Positions 7,095 to 15,035 of a stretch of DNA of 42,576 nucleotides are shown one piece after another (position 1 is the stretch's first letter; each line of letters opens with the position of its first letter). Origin of the DNA: Sphingobacteriales bacterium (GTDB lineage Bacteria > Bacteroidota > Bacteroidia > Sphingobacteriales > Sphingobacteriaceae); assembly GCA_004293485.1 (NCBI GenBank), contig RDYW01000050.1:1-42576 (forward strand), read 5' to 3'. The notes under the pieces were generated by a model. The model was not told the DNA's origin and searched no databases. It saw only the letters and a program-made list of their open reading frames with translations. The position numbers and the translations under genes are program-made.

Positions 7095-9409
7095 ATTATA
7101 CTTTTACAATATTAATTTTTTTTATATTAATTGTAGGGTGCCGTTCAACAAAAAAATTAAGTATTAACGAAGCTTTAATTACCAAGTTAAAACTAAAAGG
7201 TTTTGATAAGCAATTTGAAGAACAAGCAAAAGCTTATGTTGCATTGGATATTAGGCCAAACTCGCCTTTTAACTTATTTATTTACAATACTTTTAGTAAA
7301 AAGGGAAAACTTAAACTAGGCGAAGCACCTCATTTAGTTGATAGCGCTTTAATTGAAGTATCGCGTAAGCAAATTAAAAAATTTTTAAACTCCAAAGGGT
7401 TTTTAAATGCTGATGTAACTTATGCTTTAAAAATTAAGAAAAAGCGAGCCAGCTTAGTTTATACCGCCATACTTGGTCCCACTTTTAGGTTTAATAACAT
7501 TAATTTTACTATAAAAGATAGCACCATAAAAAATATTTACCTTAGCCAAAGAAGTATGTTTACGCAAATTACCAAAGGAGCTAGGTACGATGAAGATAGC
7601 ATAGCCTACGAACGCGAAAAAATATTTTTGTTGATGAAAAGTAACGGGTATTATAATTTTTTAAGGCAATATGTAAGGCCAGTAGTAGATACCAATACCA
7701 ACAAAAGCCTTGCCAATATTGATATATCTATAGTAAACCCTAGCGATAGTGTAAGGCACAAACAATATATTATTAATAATACCTATATCAATATTCAATC
7801 GGCTGGTGTACAACAAAAAAAAACCGACACTACAGTGTTAGGTTCGCAATTTTTTTTCTACGATAAATCTACCTATTTTAAAGCCAAGCGTATTGCTAAT
7901 TATATTTATTTTAAACCAAAAGATGCGTATAGTATCGAAAAAACAGAGCTTACCAACCAACGACTTTACGACTTAAACGTGTTTAAAAGTGTTAATATTT
8001 CTTTCAAAAAAACCAACGACAGTACGCAACGCCTAAATGCCTTTTTAGATATTGTACCTTTAAAACGAAAGTTTAATAGAATAGACGCCGAATATACCTT
8101 TAATGCCAGCATTACCGGGTTAAACTTGGGTTTAACCTATCAAAATCGAAATGCATTTGGTGGCGGCGAAGTATTTGAAGTAAAAGGGCGAAGTGGTTTT
8201 CAGTTCGACAGAAATTTATCAGGTCAATTTATAGATAGGGTTTTAAGTAGAGATTATCAGATAGGTACCAGCCTATCGTTTCCTAGGTTAATAAGCCCTT
8301 TTCGTATCCCATTAATTGGTAAAAATGGTATACCTCGTACTAGGATAGGGCTTAGTTATCAGATATTTAATTTAACCAATACTTATCAACGCAATACACT
8401 TGGTGGTACTTTTACCTACGATTGGATAGAAACCAAGAACAAATTACATTCGGTTACACCTATAAATATACAATACTCGCAAGGCAAAATTAAGCAATCG
8501 GTTGCCGATAGTTTAGAAGCGCAGGGTGAACGTTTTTTTTTAACTACTTTGCGTTCGCAATTGGTATCAAGCAGTTTATACACATATACGTACAACCTAA
8601 TTAAACTTAACGAATACCGAAATTTTAGTTTCTTTTTAGGAAATATTGAGATAGGTGGAAACACCGCTGCATTATTAGCCAATGTTTTGGGCGAAAAACC
8701 CGATGACCTAGGGCAAAAAAAAATATTAAGAGTGCCTTATTATGAGTTTATAAAAATAGAAACCGATTATAGGTATTACAAATCATTGGGTGGCGAAAAG
8801 CAATTGATAATACGCTTAAACCCCGGTATTGGCTTTTCGTATGGCAATGTAAAGGCTTTGCCTTTCGAAAAACTGTTTTTTGCAGGAGGCTCTACGGGTA
8901 TAAGGGCTTGGCAAGCCCGCACATTAGGGCCAGGAAACTATAACCGAAGCAGCTTACAAAACGAAACCAGCAGGCTAAATTTGCGTAACTTAGACCAACT
9001 TGGCGATTTAAAAATCGAAGGAAATATTGAGTACAGGTTTAAGCTATTGCAAAACTTTTTTGGCTCAAAAGTTAAAGGAGCAACTTTTATTGATTATGGT
9101 AATATATGGCAACTGCGTGATGAAGGGCAGGCGCAAAACCGCGAGTTTAAGTTTGATAAACTATGGTCGCAAATGGCCGTTGGGATAGGTTTTGGCCTTA
9201 GGTTTGATGTAAGTTTTTTTGTATTTAGATTAGATGCTGGCTTTAAATTTAAAGACCCTCAATTTATAGGAAACAACCAGTGGGTAGCAAAATATTGGTT
9301 TGATAAAAACCTTAGAAACGAGTTTAAAAACATGTATAATAACGTAACTAATAAACCCGATAATTATACATTTACACAAATACAGTTTGGTATAGGTATG
9401 CCTTTTTAA
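7079..9409 (+). CDS. tamL: TamL-type BamA/TamA-family outer-membrane lipoprotein
   Basis: A 776-residue Omp85-superfamily protein. The TTG at 7079 is the only start that keeps the lipoprotein signal: hydrophobic residues 8-20 then LIVG-C with the lipidated Cys at 21. This Cys distinguishes Bacteroidota TamL from proteobacterial TamA. Periplasmic POTRA-like repeats occupy roughly 25-340; the C-terminal half is a beta-barrel with the FAGGSTGIRAWQ motif (about 601-612), the counterpart of the BamA loop-6 VRGF/Y motif, and a terminal Phe (GMPF) as a beta-signal. The family works in outer-membrane biogenesis; F. johnsoniae TamL is linked to gliding and T9SS. No tamB lies next to it here. Its stop codon interlocks with the convergent gene's stop at 9406-9409. 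Confidence 0.88.
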   Translation: MKAYTYYTFTILIFFILIVGCRSTKKLSINEALITKLKLKGFDKQFEEQAKAYVALDIRPNSPFNLFIYNTFSKKGKLKLGEAPHLVDSALIEVSRKQIKKFLNSKGFLNADVTYALKIKKKRASLVYTAILGPTFRFNNINFTIKDSTIKNIYLSQRSMFTQITKGARYDEDSIAYEREKIFLLMKSNGYYNFLRQYVRPVVDTNTNKSLANIDISIVNPSDSVRHKQYIINNTYINIQSAGVQQKKTDTTVLGSQFFFYDKSTYFKAKRIANYIYFKPKDAYSIEKTELTNQRLYDLNVFKSVNISFKKTNDSTQRLNAFLDIVPLKRKFNRIDAEYTFNASITGLNLGLTYQNRNAFGGGEVFEVKGRSGFQFDRNLSGQFIDRVLSRDYQIGTSLSFPRLISPFRIPLIGKNGIPRTRIGLSYQIFNLTNTYQRNTLGGTFTYDWIETKNKLHSVTPINIQYSQGKIKQSVADSLEAQGERFFLTTLRSQLVSSSLYTYTYNLIKLNEYRNFSFFLGNIEIGGNTAALLANVLGEKPDDLGQKKILRVPYYEFIKIETDYRYYKSLGGEKQLIIRLNPGIGFSYGNVKALPFEKLFFAGGSTGIRAWQARTLGPGNYNRSSLQNETSRLNLRNLDQLGDLKIEGNIEYRFKLLQNFFGSKVKGATFIDYGNIWQLRDEGQAQNREFKFDKLWSQMAVGIGFGLRFDVSFFVFRLDAGFKFKDPQFIGNNQWVAKYWFDKNLRNEFKNMYNNVTNKPDNYTFTQIQFGIGMPF

Positions 9410-9945
9410 AAAATGTTACGCAAGCCATCAAACACCGATTGTAAAAAAGTACCTACCGTTAGGCCACCGCTATAGTTAAAATAAAAAAATGCCACTAATA
9501 AAAATATAGCATAGCCAATTATTTTTTTAAACATATAGCCCATAAGTATTAAGCCAATAGGTATGGCCATTAGTATATACCAACTAATTTTAAAAGGGTT
9601 TAGCCTATTATCATACTTGTAAACAAAATATAAATTGCTGGGGTTGCTGGTTTCGTTTTCGTGTTTAAAATACACAAAAGATGATTTTTTTAGCTTTAAT
9701 TCGCAAATGGCTATTCCGTTTTTAAATTCAAGTACTTTGGTAAAACCATTTATATAAAAAGTAAACGTTCCGTTTATACTCGTGTTTTTTTGTTTGGTCG
9801 TATCAATGGCTTGTACCCATACTTGTTTTGGGTTATTTTCCTCGATCTTAAAGTTGTAAATGCTTATGTTTGGTAATATAGTTTGTGCTTTTGCGTATGC
9901 AAAAATTAAAAAAAATAAACTTATAATATAAGTTTTTACATGCAT
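9406..9945 (-). CDS. Membrane-anchored periplasmic protein, function unknown
   Basis: I do not recognise this 179-residue protein. Residues 1-20 are a signal peptide ending AYAKA-Q. Residues 21-115 form a soluble beta-rich region (alternating hydrophobic pattern, FTFYINGFTKVLEFKNG) that may be an immunoglobulin-like or carboxypeptidase-regulatory-like fold. Two membrane helices follow, about 121-139 and 141-158, separated by FKK, then a short glycine-containing tail. The topology therefore places the beta domain outside the cytoplasmic membrane. It lies 87 bp downstream of the serine hydrolase gene on the same strand, and its stop codon shares the four bases TTAA with the stop of convergent tamL. 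Confidence 0.7.
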   Translation of the reverse strand: MHVKTYIISLFFLIFAYAKAQTILPNISIYNFKIEENNPKQVWVQAIDTTKQKNTSINGTFTFYINGFTKVLEFKNGIAICELKLKKSSFVYFKHENETSNPSNLYFVYKYDNRLNPFKISWYILMAIPIGLILMGYMFKKIIGYAIFLLVAFFYFNYSGGLTVGTFLQSVFDGLRNIF

Positions 9946-10032
9946 TAATTGTAAGTTAAAAAAAGTAAAACGTATGGCGTAAAGCTAAATTTTATAATAA
10001 CGCCATGGTTATAAAAATTTAAAAAGTTTATG

Positions 10033-10944
10033 CTATTCTTCATATTTTTCTAACCCTTTGGCGGGTTTCCATTGGCTATTAGGTTCGAAATAATGCCACA
10101 ATAAGGCCGATATTTTGCGCAATAACACAAAGCCATCGTTGCCATGTTGGTAGCCTATATCGGTTTGGTTTTTGGTAATTATGCAAAATACATAATCGCC
10201 GTGGGGGGCATTTACTAGCACCACTTCTGAGCGTGATTTATCTACAGCACCCTGTTTTGAAGCTACTTGGTAATAAGGCGGTATGGCCGATAAAGCCTCT
10301 CCATCCCAATATATACGCACTAAGTTGCGGTACATACGTTCGCTGGCAGCTTTGTTTACAGCTTTGCCTAAGCGTATTTTTTCTAGCAAGGTAGCCATTT
10401 CACGCGGCGTAGTTACGCCCCAGCCGTACTTGGTGTACATCGCTTCGCGTCCTGGTGTAATGGCATTTATTCGGGTATGTGTAAAGCCATTGACTTGCAA
10501 CCAATTATTTATATTTTGGCTTCCAGCTAATTTTTGTAACCAAAGGCTGGCGGCGTTATCGCTGGTGGTAATGCTTAACATTTGTACTTTGCTAAGGCTT
10601 ATTTTTTCGCCATTTTTAAACGAACCTAATATATCGTCGCCTTCGCGGTATAGGCTATCGCTATACGTTAATTGTTGGTGATAGTTTAAATTTCCTTTAC
10701 CTATCTCATTAAAAACCCCACACATTATAGGTACTTTTATAAGGCTAGCGGTGGGGAATAAGCTATCGGCATTTATGCAGGCTATTTTACCTGTTTTAAG
10801 GTTTTTTACGTAAACCCCAACAATACCTTTAAAATTTTTAACTTCATTGGTAAGCAGTATTTTTAGTTTGGTATCGTTAGGTTGTGCGTGTAATACATTG
10901 CAAATCAGCGTAAGCGTTAAAATTAAATTAAATAAAAATTTCAT
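10033..10944 (-). CDS. Class A beta-lactamase-like serine hydrolase
   Basis: A 303-residue secreted penicillin-recognising enzyme fold. Signal peptide 1-20 (cleavage after LHA). Catalytic motifs: S67-L-I-K70 (SxxK), SDN at 128-130, and KQG at 230-232 where class A enzymes have KTG. An omega-loop ExxLN motif is absent, though E167 in GREAMY is near the position of the class A general base. These deviations, and the broad presence of such proteins in Bacteroidota, make a resistance role uncertain; a peptidoglycan-directed or other hydrolase is equally possible. It is 68 bp from the divergent lpxK. Confidence 0.82.
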   Translation of the reverse strand: MKFLFNLILTLTLICNVLHAQPNDTKLKILLTNEVKNFKGIVGVYVKNLKTGKIACINADSLFPTASLIKVPIMCGVFNEIGKGNLNYHQQLTYSDSLYREGDDILGSFKNGEKISLSKVQMLSITTSDNAASLWLQKLAGSQNINNWLQVNGFTHTRINAITPGREAMYTKYGWGVTTPREMATLLEKIRLGKAVNKAASERMYRNLVRIYWDGEALSAIPPYYQVASKQGAVDKSRSEVVLVNAPHGDYVFCIITKNQTDIGYQHGNDGFVLLRKISALLWHYFEPNSQWKPAKGLEKYEE

Positions 10945-10992
10945 ACCAAATAATTTGATTTTAATTAAACTAAATTCTAAGGTAACAATTCT

Positions 10993-11000
10993 TACTTTTG
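10993..11000 (+). promoter_or_regulatory. -7 box of lpxK
   Basis: TACTTTTG, a full TAnnTTTG match, ending 12 bases before the lpxK ATG at 11013. Initiation at the usual distance would leave a leader of only about 5-8 bases, i.e. a nearly leaderless mRNA. No TTTG is found at -33. Confidence 0.42.
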
Positions 11001-11012
11001 TAACAAAAATAT

Positions 11013-12068
11013 ATGCAATTTATTCGTTACCTATTATATCCTTTATCTGTTTTATACGGCTTAGGGGTTGTTATCAGAAACAAATGTTATGATGCAGGAT
11101 TGCTAAAATCCAAAAAATTTGATACGCCAGTAATTGTTATTGGCAACCTAGAAGTAGGTGGCAGTGGAAAAACTCCCTTTACCGAATACCTTGTAAATTT
11201 AGTACAAACCAATAATAATGTAGCTACATTAAGCAGGGGTTATGGGCGTATTACACAGGGTTTTAGGTGGGTAGATATGGATGACGATGCAAGCCTTTGC
11301 GGCGATGAATCTTTACAAATAAAAAATAATTTTCCTGATATTGGGGTGGCCGTATGTGAAGATAGGGTAATGGGAATACAAACTATTAAAGATAATTACG
11401 AAATTATAATTTTAGACGATGCTTACCAGCACCGGGCTGTAAAAGCAGGTTTAAGTATTTTATTGTTTGATTATAATAGCTTAAAAAATAGCCGATTATT
11501 GTTACCCACAGGAAATTACAGAGAGCCATTTTGGGGCAGAAAACGAGCCAATGTACTTGTAATAACCAAATGCCCTAGCGATATTTCGGAAAGCGAAAAG
11601 GCTACAATAATTAAAAATATAAAGCCATTTGCCCACCAAAAGGTATTATTATCGGGTATTGCTTACGCAGATGAATGCCAAGCTTTAATACCTAAAAAAG
11701 ATAATTATTTATTAAGCAATATAAGTACCGATACAACTGTACTACTTTTAACAGGTATTGCCAAGCCCGAATTATTATATACCGAAATTAAGCGTAAAAC
11801 TAGCCTAGTAACACATATACAATTTGCCGACCATTACCTTTATACACAAAGCGATATAAATAAGCTATTGCGTGAATTTAAAGCCATAAAATCACCCAAA
11901 AAAATAATATTAACCACCCAAAAAGATGCGATGCGCTTAAAAAGTGCAACTTTCGAAAAGCAATTATTAGCTTTGCCAATTTTTAAAGTAAATATTAAAA
12001 TGGTTTTTTGGGGCGATGATAAATTAATTTTAGAAAACACAGTATTAGATTATGTTAACAAGTATTAA
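11013..12068 (+). CDS. lpxK: Tetraacyldisaccharide 4'-kinase
   Basis: Phosphorylates the 4' position of the lipid A disaccharide precursor using ATP, at the inner-membrane face. The 351-residue protein has a hydrophobic N-terminal segment (6-21) for membrane association, the family signature PVIVIGNLEVGGSGKTPF with the P-loop at about 48-55, SRGYGR (74-79), and the D135-D136-A-Y-Q-H-R motif that corresponds to the conserved DDGFQHR containing the catalytic Asp-His pair; here Gly-Phe is replaced by Ala-Tyr. It overlaps punA by 17 bases and likely heads lpxK-punA-porin. Confidence 0.96.
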   Translation: MQFIRYLLYPLSVLYGLGVVIRNKCYDAGLLKSKKFDTPVIVIGNLEVGGSGKTPFTEYLVNLVQTNNNVATLSRGYGRITQGFRWVDMDDDASLCGDESLQIKNNFPDIGVAVCEDRVMGIQTIKDNYEIIILDDAYQHRAVKAGLSILLFDYNSLKNSRLLLPTGNYREPFWGRKRANVLVITKCPSDISESEKATIIKNIKPFAHQKVLLSGIAYADECQALIPKKDNYLLSNISTDTTVLLLTGIAKPELLYTEIKRKTSLVTHIQFADHYLYTQSDINKLLREFKAIKSPKKIILTTQKDAMRLKSATFEKQLLALPIFKVNIKMVFWGDDKLILENTVLDYVNKY

Positions 12069-12870
12069 AGAAGCAGTAGCATTTATAACCAAACGCATTG
12101 GCGATTTTAAACCCGAAATAGGCATTATTTTAGGCACAGGCTTAGGTGGCTTGGTAAACGATATTGAGGTAGCGCATCAATTAATGTATAGCAATATTCC
12201 TAATTTCCCGATTTCTACCTTAGAGTTTCATTCGGGAAAATTAATATTTGGCACCTTATCGGGCAAAAAAGTAGTGGCCATGCAGGGCCGCTTACATTAT
12301 TACGAAGGCTACGATATGAAACAAATTACCTTCCCCGTAAGGGTATTAAAAGCACTAGGTATTAACACTTTATTGGTATCAAATGCAAGTGGTGCTATTA
12401 ATACGGCGTATAAAAAAGGCGATTTAATGGTAATTGAAGACCATATAAACCTGCAACCATACAACCCTTTAATAGGGGCTAACTACGAGGAACTGGGCCC
12501 ACGTTTTCCCGATATGAGCCAACCTTACAATAAAAAACTTATTGATAATGCATTACAAATAGCACAGCAAAAAAATATTACTTGCCATAAAGGCGTTTAT
12601 GTAGCCGTAACTGGCCCTAATTTAGAAACAAGGGCCGAATACCGTTATTTACGCATTATAGGTGCCGATGCTGTGGGTATGAGTACCGTACCCGAGGTAA
12701 TAGTAGCCAACCATGCAGGCTTGCCTGTGTTTGCCATTTCGGTATTAACGGATGAGTGTAACCCCGATACTTTGCAGCCCGTATCGGTAGAGGAGATTAT
12801 TAAAATTGCCACTACTGCCGAACCTAAAATGACGGCAATTTTAAAAGAACTGATTAAAACGTTAACCTAA
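12052..12870 (+). CDS. punA: Purine nucleoside phosphorylase (trimeric, class I)
   Basis: Cleaves inosine and guanosine (ribo- and deoxy-) with phosphate for purine salvage. At 272 residues it matches the low-molecular-mass trimeric PNP class. Visible motifs: ILGTGLGGL phosphate-binding loop (26-34), FHSGKL, MQGRLHYYEGY (80-90), SNASGAIN (purine-site loop), GPNLETRAEYR and VGMSTVPE. The purine-contacting Asn of mammalian PNP corresponds to a region reading LTDECNPD. The ATG lies inside the end of lpxK (17-base overlap), and the next gene starts immediately after its stop codon, so translational coupling is likely. Confidence 0.95.
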   Translation: MLTSIKEAVAFITKRIGDFKPEIGIILGTGLGGLVNDIEVAHQLMYSNIPNFPISTLEFHSGKLIFGTLSGKKVVAMQGRLHYYEGYDMKQITFPVRVLKALGINTLLVSNASGAINTAYKKGDLMVIEDHINLQPYNPLIGANYEELGPRFPDMSQPYNKKLIDNALQIAQQKNITCHKGVYVAVTGPNLETRAEYRYLRIIGADAVGMSTVPEVIVANHAGLPVFAISVLTDECNPDTLQPVSVEEIIKIATTAEPKMTAILKELIKTLT

Positions 12871-14961
12871 ATGTTTTTTAAAATCCTTATATTTTATTTT
12901 TTTATGCTGCTTTCGCAAGCTACATGGGCGCAGTTTAGGGGGCAAAATACGCAGCAATCAAACCCAAATGATGGTAGAGGGAACAATGTAAGGTACGATA
13001 GAAACGGACAACCTATACCCGAAATTACCGAGCCACAGCAAGAGAAAGAAAACAATATAGATTCGCTAAGGGCTAAATTAGATAACCAAGTAAAAGCCAT
13101 TAACTATACCGCAAAATATATAAAATACACCAAACAGGAGTTTTTAACCGATAGTACACGCTTGTTTTTACTAGATACATCGGCCACCGATTTCCAATAC
13201 CAAAGTATTTTAAACCAACCCAAACATCCCACCATGAACCTTGGCCTATTGGGTTTATCGGCCAGGCCAATGCTTTTTGAACCCCGTAAAAGTATTGGCT
13301 TTGATGTGGGTTACCATTACCTAGATGTATATTTACAAAAACCCGACGATGTAATATACTACCAAGCCCGAGCACCCTTTACCGATTTGTATTACAGTAC
13401 ACCCGCCTTTAGCCGTATTACCGAGCAAACTTTTTACGGCATACATAGCCAAAATATAAAACCAAACTGGAATGTGGGAGCCAACTTATACAAAACAGGT
13501 GCCCGCACTTTTTACGGTTCGCCTTTTAGGCGAGCGCAAGATTTGGTTGCAAATAATTTAAAAGCTGCAATATGGAGCTGGTACGAATCGCCCAATAAAC
13601 GCTACACATTATTGGCAAGCGGTACCTTTAATAATCTTAAAACATCCGAATACGGCTCTATATTAAACGATTCTGTTTTTACAGTTCCTACTTTGGTAGC
13701 CCCCGAGTTTGAAGCCGTACGCTTATCATTGGCAAGGCATAACTGGCGTAACAATAGCATATATGTAAAGCAATTTTATAACATAGGTAAAATAACTAAT
13801 AATACCAATGGTGCCGTATTGCCCAGCCAGCGTGTAAGTTACAGCTTGCTTTACAACACCCAAAAATTTACGTTTAAAAATACCGAGCCCGATACCACGG
13901 GCTTATTACAACATTATTATATTTTTCCTGATTCATCACGTACCAACGATTCTACAGCCTTAAAACATATACAAAACGATTTTACCTATAGTTTTTACCT
14001 GCGAGGCAAAAGCATTTCGTTTTTAAAAAACGAGTTGAAATTAAACGTAGGCCTTGTGCATGATTTGTACGATTATAACCAATTTAACATCAACCTAAAG
14101 TTTCAAAACGTTAGCGCAAAAGCAAATTTAGATTATAGTTTTAACGATAAAGCAAGCCTTTACGGCGATTTTAAGCAGATAATACAAGGCCGCAATGCAG
14201 GCGATTTTTTTTACCAAGCGCAATTGGCCATTAAACTTAGCAATAAAGTGGGTAAGGTAATATTTGGTGCTTACTCGCAAAATCAATCGCCATCGCTGCT
14301 TTTTCAACAACTACTATCTAACCACCATAAATGGAACAATAGTTTTGAGAAAGAAAAAACCCAAAATGTTTCGTTTAGTTACCTCAACGATAAGTTAAAA
14401 CTTATTGCCAATGCCCAATATTCGCTAATAACCAACCACGTATATTTTACCCAAATTCCATATATTACCCAAAAAAAAATAGGTACCGATATTGCCCCAG
14501 CACAAAATACAGGCATTATTAATTTTTTGAAACTTACCCTAGAAAAGGATTTTAATTTCGGAAAATTTACCCTTAAAAATTATTTGGTATATCAAAAAAC
14601 CGATTTCGAAACCATTATACGTACCCCCGAGCTTTATACCTACCAAAGTTTTTATTTTAGAAACGTGTATTTTAAAGTATTAAAAGCCGATATTGGTATT
14701 GATGTACGCTACTTTAGCAAGTATTATGCGCCATCGTATGCCCCTGCAATAGGGCAATTTTATAATGGTAACGAAATTAAATTTGATACCTACCCCATTG
14801 CCGATGTATGGATACGCACCACATGGAAACGTACCAACTTATTTTTAAAATACGAATATGCCAATAGGGGATTACAATCAAACGGGTACTACACCGTTAA
14901 TCGGTACCCCATGCAATATGCGCAAGGAAAATTTGGCGTAAGCTGGAAATTTTATGATTAG
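12871..14961 (+). CDS. Putative outer-membrane porin (Porin_10 type)
   Basis: A 696-residue outer-membrane beta-barrel protein of the Bacteroidota 'putative porin' family. Residues 1-20 are a signal peptide (cleavage after QATWA). A Gln/Asn/Arg-rich linker (21-60) and a short charged segment (about 61-100) precede the barrel, which shows alternating hydrophobic strands rich in Tyr, Phe and Asn with turns up to the end (FGVSWKFYD). Substrate unknown. The ATG follows the punA stop with no gap, which places a porin in translational coupling with a nucleoside-salvage enzyme; a role in nucleoside uptake is possible but unproven. No TonB box or plug domain is visible. Confidence 0.78.
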   Translation: MFFKILIFYFFMLLSQATWAQFRGQNTQQSNPNDGRGNNVRYDRNGQPIPEITEPQQEKENNIDSLRAKLDNQVKAINYTAKYIKYTKQEFLTDSTRLFLLDTSATDFQYQSILNQPKHPTMNLGLLGLSARPMLFEPRKSIGFDVGYHYLDVYLQKPDDVIYYQARAPFTDLYYSTPAFSRITEQTFYGIHSQNIKPNWNVGANLYKTGARTFYGSPFRRAQDLVANNLKAAIWSWYESPNKRYTLLASGTFNNLKTSEYGSILNDSVFTVPTLVAPEFEAVRLSLARHNWRNNSIYVKQFYNIGKITNNTNGAVLPSQRVSYSLLYNTQKFTFKNTEPDTTGLLQHYYIFPDSSRTNDSTALKHIQNDFTYSFYLRGKSISFLKNELKLNVGLVHDLYDYNQFNINLKFQNVSAKANLDYSFNDKASLYGDFKQIIQGRNAGDFFYQAQLAIKLSNKVGKVIFGAYSQNQSPSLLFQQLLSNHHKWNNSFEKEKTQNVSFSYLNDKLKLIANAQYSLITNHVYFTQIPYITQKKIGTDIAPAQNTGIINFLKLTLEKDFNFGKFTLKNYLVYQKTDFETIIRTPELYTYQSFYFRNVYFKVLKADIGIDVRYFSKYYAPSYAPAIGQFYNGNEIKFDTYPIADVWIRTTWKRTNLFLKYEYANRGLQSNGYYTVNRYPMQYAQGKFGVSWKFYD

Positions 14962-15035
14962 TTTTATAAGTTACTTGCATTTAAATTATTCCTGTAAATA
15001 TTTTCCTTATTTTCGTTACAAAATTTTTTAATTAA

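Noticed and set aside
9974-10006. 7-bp hairpin ATGGCGT/ACGCCAT after the serine hydrolase gene
   Set aside because: Nineteen-base loop and only a weak T-rich tail; insufficient for a terminator call.
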